Source: Sphingomonas kyeonggiensis
GTDB lineage: Bacteria > Pseudomonadota > Alphaproteobacteria > Sphingomonadales > Sphingomonadaceae
Direction: 5' to 3'
Assembly (NCBI RefSeq): GCF_030812785.1
Contig: NZ_JAUSTJ010000003.1
Location: 930,001-994,000 of the forward strand
Length of the DNA: 64,000 nucleotides
Made by a program: the position numbers and the translations under genes. This document shows, piece by piece, positions 34,416 through 42,491 of the stretch. Every line of letters starts with the position of its first letter. Position 1 is the first letter of the stretch. The notes below the pieces were generated by a model, which saw only the letters and a list, made by a program, of their open reading frames with translations, did no database searches and was not told where the DNA came from.

Positions 34416-34801
34416 GGCTTCTCGTGTGCCTGGGCGCGTTGAGCGTCGCTGCGGCGGCGCAGGTCTTCGCCAGCGTACCCACCGTCGCGCAAACCGCGGC
34501 CCCCACGCCGCCGCCGGCATTCAATGCCTGTCGCGCCTGCCATACCGTCGACAAGGGCGGCAAGAACGGCGTCGGGCCCAATCTTTATGGCGTGGTCGGT
34601 CGGACCGCCGGTACGACGCCGGGCTTCAACTATTCGCCGGCGATGAAAGCCTCGAAGCTGCGCTGGGACGAGGCGACGCTCAGCGAGTATCTCGCGGCGC
34701 CGGGCAAGAAGGTCCCCGGATCGCGGATGCCGATCGGCATGCCCGATCCGGCCAAGCGCGCCGCGATCATCGCCTATCTCAAGGCAGGAAGCGGCAAGTG
34801 A
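34412..34801 (+). CDS. Class I cytochrome c, periplasmic
   Basis: This 129-residue protein has a signal peptide (LLVCLGALSVAAAAQVFA) and one heme-binding CRACH motif (Cys40, Cys43, His44). The GVGPNLYGVVGRTAG loop and the axial Met in SRMPIGM are also seen. It probably takes electrons from the GMC dehydrogenase encoded in the same operon. Both ends overlap neighbours (ATGA before, GTGA after), which implies translational coupling. Confidence 0.93.
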   Translation: MRLLVCLGALSVAAAAQVFASVPTVAQTAAPTPPPAFNACRACHTVDKGGKNGVGPNLYGVVGRTAGTTPGFNYSPAMKASKLRWDEATLSEYLAAPGKKVPGSRMPIGMPDPAKRAAIIAYLKAGSGK

Positions 34802-35736
34802 CCGGCGCGGTCACGCGCAGGACGGTGCTCGCTGCGGGCGCGGCGGGTGCTGCCTCGTCGGCGATGGCGATGACCGGGAGCTCGAGCAAGCAGGGCTCGA
34901 ACGCCGCGCGCTTCTCGCTCGGCTATGCCCCGCACGAGGGCAGCTTCGCCAGCCGCGGCGGCCTGTTCGAGCAGATCGCCTATGCCGCCGACCAGGGCTT
35001 CACCGCCTGGGAGGACAATGAGGCGCGCAGCCGTCCGGTCGCCGATCAGGAGAAGATGGCCAAGGCCTTCGCCCAGCGCGGCATGAAGATGGGCGTGTTC
35101 GTCGCCAGCATGCCGAAATGGGCGCAGTCGCGGCCGCTGCTCGGCGGCAATGACGATGCCGAGCGCGAGGCGTTCCTCGCCGATATCCGCACCTCGATCG
35201 AGGTCGCCAAGCGGCTCAACGCCACGCGCATGACGGTGGTGACCGGCTTCCTCGACCAGAAGGTGCCGCTCGACATCCAGACCGCGCGCGTCATCGACGT
35301 GATGCGCAAGGCGGGTGACATCGTCGCCCCGCACGGGATCGCGATGGTGATGGAGCCGCTCAACACGCGGACCAACCATCCGGGCGTGTACATGCAGACG
35401 ATCGCGCAGGGCTTCGCCGTTGCGCGCGGGGTGAACAGCCCCGCGGTGAAGATCCTGGCCGATCTCTATCACGAGCAGATCCAGTCGGGGAACCTGATCC
35501 CCGCGCTGGAGATGTGCTGGAGCGAGGTCGGCTATATCCAGTTCGGCGACAATCCGGGCCGCAACGAGCCCGGCACCGGCGAGATCAACTATGCCTCGAT
35601 CGTCCGCTGGCTCCGCGCGCGGCGCTATGACGGGGTGATCGGCATGGAGCATGGCAATTCGGTGAAGGGCCGCGCCGGCGAGGATCGCCTGATCGCCGCC
35701 TATCGCAAGATCGATTCACAGGGAGAGGGACTATGA
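34798..35736 (+). CDS. Hydroxypyruvate isomerase-like TIM-barrel protein, Tat-exported
   Basis: This 312-residue protein begins at a GTG that overlaps the cytochrome stop. A twin-arginine signal (TRRTVLAAGAAGAA) is followed by a sugar isomerase barrel with VMEPLNTRTNHPG, LADLYHEQIQSG and IGMEHGNSVKG. It is therefore predicted to work in the periplasm, where few isomerases are found. It may act on the product of the C3 dehydrogenase. ATGA overlap with the DUF1080 gene. Confidence 0.85.
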   Translation: MTGAVTRRTVLAAGAAGAASSAMAMTGSSSKQGSNAARFSLGYAPHEGSFASRGGLFEQIAYAADQGFTAWEDNEARSRPVADQEKMAKAFAQRGMKMGVFVASMPKWAQSRPLLGGNDDAEREAFLADIRTSIEVAKRLNATRMTVVTGFLDQKVPLDIQTARVIDVMRKAGDIVAPHGIAMVMEPLNTRTNHPGVYMQTIAQGFAVARGVNSPAVKILADLYHEQIQSGNLIPALEMCWSEVGYIQFGDNPGRNEPGTGEINYASIVRWLRARRYDGVIGMEHGNSVKGRAGEDRLIAAYRKIDSQGEGL

Positions 35737-36563
35737 CGCGCATGCGCATGGCGGGATATGCTGCCGCCGGCCTGATCGCGGTTACGGGGGCGCTGGCCTG
35801 CGCACAGGACGCGCAGGAGAAGCCGGGCTTCAAGGACACCCCGCAGCTGCCCGGTGGCAAATGGCTGGTCCATGATGCCGACCGGCCCGCACCGACGGTG
35901 GCCACGCCGGCCGCGGCACCGGGCGGCGCGCCTTCCGACGCGATCGTGCTCGCGCCCGATGCCTGGCAGGCCGAGACCGCGCCCTGGCAGGTGGCGGGCG
36001 GCGTGATGACCGTGCCGGCGCGCGCGCAGGGTGCCAAGGAGAGCAATCTCGTTTCGAAGCAGAGCTTCGGCGACGTCCAGCTCCACCTCGAGTTCCGCTC
36101 GCCCAATCCGCCCAAGGGCACGTCCCAGGACCGCGGCAACAGCGGCGTCTGGTTCATGCAGCGCTACGAAGTGCAGGTCCTCGACGGCTATCGGAACCCG
36201 ACCTATGCGGACGGTACGGTCGGCGCCGTCTATGGCTGGAAGCCGCCGCTGGTGAACGCCGCGCGCAAGCCGGGCGAGTGGCAGAGCTATGACATCGTCT
36301 TCGAGCGGCCGCGCTTTGCGGCGGATGGCAAGCTGCTGCGCCCCGCCTATGTCACTGCGTTCCTGAACGGGGTACTGGTGCAGAACCATCAGGCGCTGCT
36401 CGGCACCACGATCTGGCGCAAGGTCGCCAGCTACCAGGCGCATGGCGATGCCGCGCCGCTGCAGCTGCAGGACCATGGCTCGCCGGTTTCGTTCCGCAAC
36501 ATCTGGGTGCGCCCGCTGCCCGAGGCGGCGATCGCGCAGGACCTTCCGGGAGACGCCAAGTGA
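35733..36563 (+). CDS. DUF1080 protein, 3-keto-glycoside hydrolase-like
   Basis: This 276-residue exported protein has a hydrophobic signal and a beta-sandwich with KESNLVSKQSFGDVQLHLEFRSP and NSGVWFMQRYEVQVLDGY, the core of DUF1080. Family members are annotated as 3-keto-disaccharide hydrolases, and some cleave 3-keto-glycosides. Placed with a C3 dehydrogenase, it would cleave the oxidised glycoside. Overlaps: ATGA before, GTGA after. Confidence 0.88.
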   Translation: MTRMRMAGYAAAGLIAVTGALACAQDAQEKPGFKDTPQLPGGKWLVHDADRPAPTVATPAAAPGGAPSDAIVLAPDAWQAETAPWQVAGGVMTVPARAQGAKESNLVSKQSFGDVQLHLEFRSPNPPKGTSQDRGNSGVWFMQRYEVQVLDGYRNPTYADGTVGAVYGWKPPLVNAARKPGEWQSYDIVFERPRFAADGKLLRPAYVTAFLNGVLVQNHQALLGTTIWRKVASYQAHGDAAPLQLQDHGSPVSFRNIWVRPLPEAAIAQDLPGDAK

Positions 36564-37129
36564 TCGATCGCAGAACTGCGCTTGCCGGCGTCGTCGGCAT
36601 GTTCGGCGCGGCGGCCTTCGCGCCGCTCGCCCGTGCCGCCCAGGCGGGCAAGGCATCGGGCATCCCGGTGATCAGCGAGGGGCCGCCGAGCGTGGCGGTG
36701 TTCAACCCGGCCCAGCGCGCGCTGATGACCGCGCTCAGCGAACGCGTCCTGCCGACCACCGACACGCCGGGTGCGATCGCCGCGGGCGTGCCGGCCTTTA
36801 TCGAGAAGATGCTGGCCGATTGGGCGCGGCCGACGGACCGGGTGCCGATCCTCGCCGGGCTCGATGCGATCGAGGCGCGCAGCCAGCAGGACTATAAGGT
36901 GTCCGCCGCGCAGGCGACCCCGGAGCAGCAGGATGCGCTGCTCACGCTCGCGATGAACGACAAGCTGCCCTCGGGCGGCGTGTTCTTCGAGGCGTTCCGC
37001 CAGCTCGTCCTCGCCGGCTACTACACGTCCGAGATCGGCATCACGCAGGAGCGCGAATATCTGCCGGTGCCGGGCGAGTATAACGGCGAGTTCCTCTATT
37101 CCCAGGTCAACAAGGTGTATTCCGCATGA
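36560..37129 (+). CDS. GMC dehydrogenase small subunit (gluconate 2-dehydrogenase subunit 3 family), Tat-exported
   Basis: This 189-residue protein has a twin-arginine signal (MIDRRTALAGVVGMFGAAAF) and the compact helical subunit-3 domain (ALMTALSERVLPTTDTPGA, FFEAFRQLVLAGYYTSEIG). In flavin dehydrogenase complexes this subunit carries the signal that exports the GMC partner, which has none. GTG start overlapping the DUF1080 stop (GTGA). The GMC gene lies two genes downstream. Confidence 0.9.
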   Translation: MIDRRTALAGVVGMFGAAAFAPLARAAQAGKASGIPVISEGPPSVAVFNPAQRALMTALSERVLPTTDTPGAIAAGVPAFIEKMLADWARPTDRVPILAGLDAIEARSQQDYKVSAAQATPEQQDALLTLAMNDKLPSGGVFFEAFRQLVLAGYYTSEIGITQEREYLPVPGEYNGEFLYSQVNKVYSA

Positions 37130-37971
37130 TGATCAGCCGTAGAAACCTGCTCGCCGGCGCGGGCGGCGTCGCCGCGCTTTCCCTTGCCGACCTCGCGATC
37201 GCGCCGGCCTTCGCCGCGCAGCTGGGGGCGATCGGCATCCAGCTCTACACGGTCCGCGACATCTTCCAGAAGGACCCGGTCGGCACGCTCGAGCAGATCG
37301 CGCGGATCGGCTATCGCGAGGTCGAGTTCGGCGGGGGCGGCTATGACGCCATGGATCCTGCGCTGCTGCGCAAGACGATGGACCGGCTCGGCCTCAAGTC
37401 GCCGTCGCTGCACATCGGCTATGACGCGCTGCTCGGCCAGTTCGACAAGTCGGTGACGATGGCGAAGACGCTCGGCGCCGATACGGTGGTGCTGCCCTAC
37501 ATGACCGACGAGCACCGCACCGAGCAGGGCTGGAACGCGGCGCTGCCGAACTTCAACCGCTTCGCCAGGGACCTGAAGAAGGCCGGGCTCGGCTTCGCCT
37601 ATCACAACCATGATTTCGAGTTCACCCTGAAGCCGGGCGGCGTCAGCCTCTACGAGCGGTTCCTCAAGGAGACCGATCCCGCGCTGGTGAAGGTCGAGCT
37701 TGATCTCTACTGGGCGGCGCATGCCGGCGAGGATCCCGGCGCGCTGATCGATCGCCTGTCGAAGCGGCTCTACGCCTATCACGTCAAGGACATGCGCGCC
37801 GATCGCAGCATGGCCGCGGTGGGGCAGGGGACGATCGACTTTGCCGCGCTGTTCAAGCGCAAGGGCAGTGCGGGCGTCCGCCACTTCTATGTCGAGAACG
37901 ACCAGGCGCCGGCGCCTTATCTGCCCGACATCACCACCAGCTTCCAGACGCTGCGCGCGCTGCGTTTCTGA
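37126..37971 (+). CDS. Sugar phosphate isomerase/epimerase, Tat-exported
   Basis: This 281-residue TIM-barrel protein has a twin-arginine signal (MMISRRNLLAGAGGVAALS), then GIQLYTVRDIFQKDPVGTLEQIARIGYREVEFGG. Metal-site candidates lie in YHNHDFEF, KVELDLYWAAHAG, AYHVKD and FYVENDQ. It is a periplasmic sugar isomerase/epimerase-like enzyme, the second exported one of the operon. It overlaps the subunit-3 gene by ATGA; the GMC gene starts 22 bp later. Confidence 0.87.
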   Translation: MMISRRNLLAGAGGVAALSLADLAIAPAFAAQLGAIGIQLYTVRDIFQKDPVGTLEQIARIGYREVEFGGGGYDAMDPALLRKTMDRLGLKSPSLHIGYDALLGQFDKSVTMAKTLGADTVVLPYMTDEHRTEQGWNAALPNFNRFARDLKKAGLGFAYHNHDFEFTLKPGGVSLYERFLKETDPALVKVELDLYWAAHAGEDPGALIDRLSKRLYAYHVKDMRADRSMAAVGQGTIDFAALFKRKGSAGVRHFYVENDQAPAPYLPDITTSFQTLRALRF

Positions 37972-37993
37972 TCAGTTTTCGGGAGGGAAGAAC

Positions 37994-39670
37994 ATGGCTT
38001 CGACCAACAGGTTCGATGCGATCGTCATCGGCTCCGGCGTAAGTGGCGGGTTCGCTGCCAAGGAGCTCACCGAAAAGGGCCTGCGCGTCCTCATGCTCGA
38101 TCGCGGCGTGATGGTCGAGCATGGCGAGGGCTATACCTATGACGGGAAGCCCGCCTACGAGATCCCGGCGCGCAACATGATGCCGGCGGGCCTGCGCGAG
38201 AGCGACTATTTCATCGCCAAGCACGGCTATGTCCAGCCGAGCAACCGCGCCTTCTACAATGACGACCGGCTCAACCCCTATGCCTTTGACGAGGGCAGCA
38301 AATTCTACTGGATCCGGCCTGGCGCGGTCGGCGGCAAGTCGCTGATCTGGGGGCGGTGGAGCTTCCGCTGGAGCCCGGCCGATTTCGAGGCGAACAAGCG
38401 CGACGGGATCGATGGCGACTGGCCGATCCGCTATGACGACCTCGCGCCCTGGTACAGCTATGTCGAGAAATATATCGGCGTGTCGGGCTCGCGCGAGAAC
38501 TTGCCCTACCTGCCGGACAGCGAATTCCAGCCGCCGATGCCGATGAACATCGCGGAGAAGTGGCTCAAGCAGCGGCTCGAGACCGAGTTCCCCGGCCGCA
38601 AGCTGATCAACACGCGCCTGTCCAACATGACCGAGGACAAGCCCGATCAGAACCGCACCAAGTGCCAGTTCCGCAACCAGTGCGGCAATGGCTGCTCGTT
38701 CGGCGCCTATTTCTCGACCCAGGCGGTGACGCTGCCGGCCGCGCGGGCGACCGGACGACTGACGCTGCGCGCCGACGCGGTGGTGACCAACCTCGAATAT
38801 GACGCGGCGAAGAAGCGCGTCACCGGGGTGCGGTTCATCGATGCGAAGACCGGGCAGGCGGAAGTGGTCAATGCCGGGCTGGTCTTCCTCTGCGCCTCGG
38901 CGATGGCGTCGAACCAGATCCTGCTCAACTCGCGGCCCGCGGGCAGCGGTCGCAGCCATTTCGACAGCAGCGGCACGCTCGGCAAATATGTGATGGATCA
39001 CATCTTCCGGGTGTCGATCGACGGCGACATCCCGGGGATGGAGGAATATATCGAATATGGCCGCCGGCCCGGCGGCGTCTACATCCCGCGCTTCCGCAAC
39101 AATGGCGGGGACGAAGGTGTCGGCTTCAAGCGCGGCTATGGCTATCAGGGCAGCGCGCGGCGCGAGCCGGCGCCGCCGGTGGGCTTCGGCGCGTCGATGA
39201 AGCATGGGATGCGCAAGTACAGCGGCTGGAAGTTCGGCATGGGCGCGTTCGGCGAATGCCTGCCCTATGAGGACAATCGGGTGTCGCTGCATGCCGACAA
39301 GGTCGACCGCTTCGGGGTGCCGCTGATGCGCTTCGACGTCCGCTTCCGCGAGAACGAACTGCGGATGATGGCGGACGCGCGGGCGCAGGGCGAGGCGATG
39401 CTCAAGGCGGCGGGACTGACCAACGTCAAGAGCTATGAGGACGAGCACGTCCCCGGCGACGCCATCCACGAGATGGGCGGCGCGCGCATGGGCGCCGATC
39501 CCCGTTCCTCGGTCCTGAACAAGTGGAGCCAGGCGCATGACGCCACGAATCTCTACGTAACCGACGGCGCACAGATGGCATCCGTATCCTGCGTAAACCC
39601 GTCACTCACCTTCATGGCCCTGACAGCCCGAGCGGCCGATCACGCGGTCAAGCAGCTCGCGAGCGGATGA
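37994..39670 (+). CDS. GMC oxidoreductase, probable glycoside 3-dehydrogenase large subunit
   Basis: This 558-residue flavoprotein has an N-terminal FAD motif (IVIGSGVSGGFAAKEL), a four-Cys-like segment (CQFRNQCGNGCSFGAY) and the C-terminal GMC motif (HEMGGARMG, NLYVTDGAQM, CVNPSLTFMALTARAADHAV). This form matches the large subunits of trimeric dehydrogenases that oxidise glycosides at C3. It has no signal peptide, so export with the Tat-signal small subunit is expected, and electrons would pass to the operon's cytochrome c. GGGAGGGAAG precedes the ATG. A terminator follows. Confidence 0.9.
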   Translation: MASTNRFDAIVIGSGVSGGFAAKELTEKGLRVLMLDRGVMVEHGEGYTYDGKPAYEIPARNMMPAGLRESDYFIAKHGYVQPSNRAFYNDDRLNPYAFDEGSKFYWIRPGAVGGKSLIWGRWSFRWSPADFEANKRDGIDGDWPIRYDDLAPWYSYVEKYIGVSGSRENLPYLPDSEFQPPMPMNIAEKWLKQRLETEFPGRKLINTRLSNMTEDKPDQNRTKCQFRNQCGNGCSFGAYFSTQAVTLPAARATGRLTLRADAVVTNLEYDAAKKRVTGVRFIDAKTGQAEVVNAGLVFLCASAMASNQILLNSRPAGSGRSHFDSSGTLGKYVMDHIFRVSIDGDIPGMEEYIEYGRRPGGVYIPRFRNNGGDEGVGFKRGYGYQGSARREPAPPVGFGASMKHGMRKYSGWKFGMGAFGECLPYEDNRVSLHADKVDRFGVPLMRFDVRFRENELRMMADARAQGEAMLKAAGLTNVKSYEDEHVPGDAIHEMGGARMGADPRSSVLNKWSQAHDATNLYVTDGAQMASVSCVNPSLTFMALTARAADHAVKQLASG

Positions 39671-39729
39671 CGCTGCTCCTTTAGGCCTGACAAGGCGGCA
39701 GGGAGAGGCCTGCCGGTCTAATGGCTTTC

Positions 39730-39770
39730 CGTGCCGGTACGCTTTCATGGCGGGCCGGCACGTTTGTTTT
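39730..39770 (+). terminator. Rho-independent terminator after the GMC gene
   Basis: CGTGCCGG (39730-39737) pairs with CCGGCACG (39755-39762), followed by TTTGTTTT. It closes the operon of 30918-39670. Confidence 0.85.
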
Positions 39771-39966
39771 AGTGCGCCAGATCGGTGGCGGCGAATCCGC
39801 GCGTCCGACGAACGCTCCAATGCCCATCCGATTTGAAGGGCAGCTGGTCAAAGCCAGAAGAATCCGCGAGTTGCAGCAAGATCCAGCATCAATCTGATTT
39901 ATCAGGGGAATCGGTTCGGGTGGACGATTCTGCGCCTTTCGGACGCCCTCGAATGCGTGAGTTCAT

Positions 39967-39988
39967 TTGACAAAATGATTTATTTAAT
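39967..39988 (+). promoter_or_regulatory. Promoter/operator of GH92 gene 1
   Basis: TTGACAAAATGATTTA matches the element upstream of the TonB receptor (44543-44558) at 15 of 16 positions. The TGATTTATTTAAT part (39976-39988) also resembles the element before the ROK kinase. It lies 91 bp before the ATG. Confidence 0.6.
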
Positions 39989-40066
39989 CAACATCGCGAC
40001 TCATGACCGCCGGATAAGGCGGCACGGGAAAATGAGCGGCGCGGACCGCTCGATTGGAGAGGGTGA

Positions 40067-42481
40067 ATGGGGTTTTCCAACCTGCGGCCCAAGGATCGCG
40101 CGTGTCGCCGCGGGATCGGTATTGTTGCGCGTAGTCGCGTCGCGCGCTTCGTTGCGCTGGCCGGCGCTACGTCGTTGCTGGGCATCGCATCGGGCATTGC
40201 GCAGACTGCCGGTAGCGGGGACGAGGCGCGTGCGCCCGTCGATATCGCCAATCCGCTGGTCGGCACGGCCCCGCTCGACAAGCCTGAGTTCATCGGCAAC
40301 GCACCGCCTGCGGGCGAGCCGCTCTATTCGGGCCTGACCTCGCCCGGTGCCCGTCTGCCGCACAGCGCGGTCGAGGCCGCGCCGGTCAATTCGAACGTCG
40401 AGCTCAGCTATCCCTGGGGCGTTGCTACCCCCTATTATTACACCAATCCCACGATGATCGGCTTCACCGGCGGCGGTGGTCCCACTTACGGCGCGCGTGC
40501 CACGCCGATGCTGATGCCGATCGTCGGCGACTGGACAGTGCCGCCGGTCTATACCGAGGCTTATTACGACAAGGCGCACGAAGTCGCGGCGCCGGGCTAT
40601 TATTCGGTGTTCCTCGACAGCTTCAAGGCCAGGGTCGAGCTGACCGCGACCCAGGCGACGTCGCTGATGCGCTTCACCTTCCCGGCGACTGAGCGCGCGC
40701 ATGTCATCCTGAACCTTCAAGGACGCGGCGGGCAGGTCGAGGTGGTCGGCGATCGCACGGTGCGCGGCATCATCGGCGCGCACCGCGACAATGATGCGCG
40801 CGACGGAAGCTATTTCGTCGCGGAGTTCTCAAAGCCGTTCAAGCGCTTCGGCACCTTCCGCAAGGCGCCGGGCAATGCCCGCGGCTATGGTATCGGCGAC
40901 AAGGACGTGCAGCCGGACACCCGGCAGATCGAGGGTGCGTTCGCCGGCAGCTATGCCGATTTCACGACGCGTGACGGCGAGCAGGTGCTGGTCCGCATCG
41001 CCTATGGTCCGAGCTACGAAGCTGCCACGAAGCGGCTGCGCGAGGAGAGCCCGGACTGGAATTTCGACCGTATCCGCGGTGCTGCTCGTGCCGAATGGGC
41101 GAAGCTGCTCGACCGCGTCCAGGTGAGCGGCGGCACCGAGAAGCAGCGGATACTGTTCTACTCGACGCTGTTCCAGTCCTTCGCCAGCCCGCGGCTGGTG
41201 GCGCGCAAGGGCGAGCATTTCACCGATACGAACGGCAAGACCCAGGTCGCCAGCTATGATCGCTACGGCCCGGTGCCCTTCTGGGATACCGGCCGCAACC
41301 AGATCGTGCTGCTCGAACTGCTCGAGCCCGAGCTGACCCGCGACGTGATGCAGTCCGAGCTCGACATGGCCCGTGAGCGGGGGTTCATGAACACCTCGTT
41401 CCACGGTGACAATGCGGTGTTCCTCTATCTCGGCGCGATGCGGCGCGGCATCCCGTTCGACTATGCGGCGGCGTACGAATATCTCCGCAAGAACGCGCTG
41501 GACCCCAAGGGGCCGCGCCATTTCCTCGACGAATATATGGCGCGTGGCTGGATCTCCGACGTTGTTCCGGACCGCAACCCGAGCCCGCCCCATGCCGACG
41601 GCAAGGCCGGCGCCGCAAAGACGCTGGAATATGCCTGGGACGACGCCGCGCTCGCCGATATGGCCGATCGGCTGGGCAAGCCGCAGGACGCCGCACTGTT
41701 CCGCAAGCGCGCGGGCAACTGGCGCAACGTGTTCGACCGCTCGATCGGTTTCGTCCGCGGGAGGACCGAGGACGGCAAGTGGTTCACGCCCTTCGATCCG
41801 GTCGAGCCCTACTACAACCACATGATGAAGGAGGCCTCGGGCTGGTCGACCCTGTGGCTGGTGCCGCAGGACGTGCAGGGGCTGATCACTGCGCTGGGCG
41901 GCCGCACCGCGTTCAACGCCAAGCTCGATGAGTTCTTCACCAAGCCGTACAATCCCACCGGCATCTGCCGCGACTGCACCGGCGTGATTGGCCAATATGT
42001 GCAGGGCAATCAGCCCGACCAGCAGGCGCCCTATCTCTATGCGTGGAGCGGTCAGCCCTGGAAGACGCAGGAACTGTCGCGCCGCATCCTGCGCGACCTC
42101 TATGGCAGTGACGCTGCGGGTTATGGCTATCCCGGCATGGACGACCAGGGTGCGACCTCGTCCTGGTATGTGCTGAGCGCGATGGGCTTCTACACGGTCG
42201 ATCCGGCGAGCGACGTCTATGTGCTGGGCAGCCCGCTCTTCGATCGCGCCGCGCTCAGGATGGGCAATGGCAAGACGTTCGAGATCGTCGCGAAGAACAA
42301 CTCGGCCACGAACCTCTACATCCAGTCCGCCACGCTGAACGGCAAGCGCTGGACCAAACCCTGGTTCCGCCACGCCGACATCGCCAACGGCGCGGTGCTG
42401 GAACTGACCATGGGCCCGAAGCCCAATCCGGCCTGGGGCAGCAGCCCTGCCGATGCGCCGCCCTCGCTGAGCCGGCACTGA
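40067..42481 (+). CDS. GH92 alpha-mannosidase 1
   Basis: This 804-residue secreted protein has a basic signal peptide and the GH92 layout: an N-terminal beta-sandwich (VELSYPWGVATPYYYTNPTMIGFTGGGGPTYG) and an (alpha/alpha)6 barrel (RILFYSTLFQSF, FWDTGRNQIVLLELLEP, GIPFDYAAAYEYLRKNAL). The C-terminal motif is GMDDQGATSSWYVLSAMGFY. GH92 enzymes are calcium-dependent exo-alpha-mannosidases. The WDTGRN and ATSSW variants differ from the other two copies in this locus, so its linkage preference probably differs. GGAGAGGG precedes the ATG. Confidence 0.9.
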   Translation: MGFSNLRPKDRACRRGIGIVARSRVARFVALAGATSLLGIASGIAQTAGSGDEARAPVDIANPLVGTAPLDKPEFIGNAPPAGEPLYSGLTSPGARLPHSAVEAAPVNSNVELSYPWGVATPYYYTNPTMIGFTGGGGPTYGARATPMLMPIVGDWTVPPVYTEAYYDKAHEVAAPGYYSVFLDSFKARVELTATQATSLMRFTFPATERAHVILNLQGRGGQVEVVGDRTVRGIIGAHRDNDARDGSYFVAEFSKPFKRFGTFRKAPGNARGYGIGDKDVQPDTRQIEGAFAGSYADFTTRDGEQVLVRIAYGPSYEAATKRLREESPDWNFDRIRGAARAEWAKLLDRVQVSGGTEKQRILFYSTLFQSFASPRLVARKGEHFTDTNGKTQVASYDRYGPVPFWDTGRNQIVLLELLEPELTRDVMQSELDMARERGFMNTSFHGDNAVFLYLGAMRRGIPFDYAAAYEYLRKNALDPKGPRHFLDEYMARGWISDVVPDRNPSPPHADGKAGAAKTLEYAWDDAALADMADRLGKPQDAALFRKRAGNWRNVFDRSIGFVRGRTEDGKWFTPFDPVEPYYNHMMKEASGWSTLWLVPQDVQGLITALGGRTAFNAKLDEFFTKPYNPTGICRDCTGVIGQYVQGNQPDQQAPYLYAWSGQPWKTQELSRRILRDLYGSDAAGYGYPGMDDQGATSSWYVLSAMGFYTVDPASDVYVLGSPLFDRAALRMGNGKTFEIVAKNNSATNLYIQSATLNGKRWTKPWFRHADIANGAVLELTMGPKPNPAWGSSPADAPPSLSRH

Positions 42482-42491
42482 GGAGTTGACG

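Larger units (their letters stand above)
39671..40066. other. Intergenic region with terminator and promoter
   Basis: This 396-bp gap separates the 3-keto-sugar operon from the GH92 gene. It holds the terminator at 39730-39770 and the promoter/operator at 39967-39988. The part between (39780-39960) is non-coding as far as I can see. Confidence 0.6.

Noticed and set aside
39780..39960. Possible tRNA or small RNA in the gap before GH92 gene 1
   Set aside because: I could not fold a cloverleaf or find an anticodon arm. Only a terminator and a promoter can be supported in this gap.
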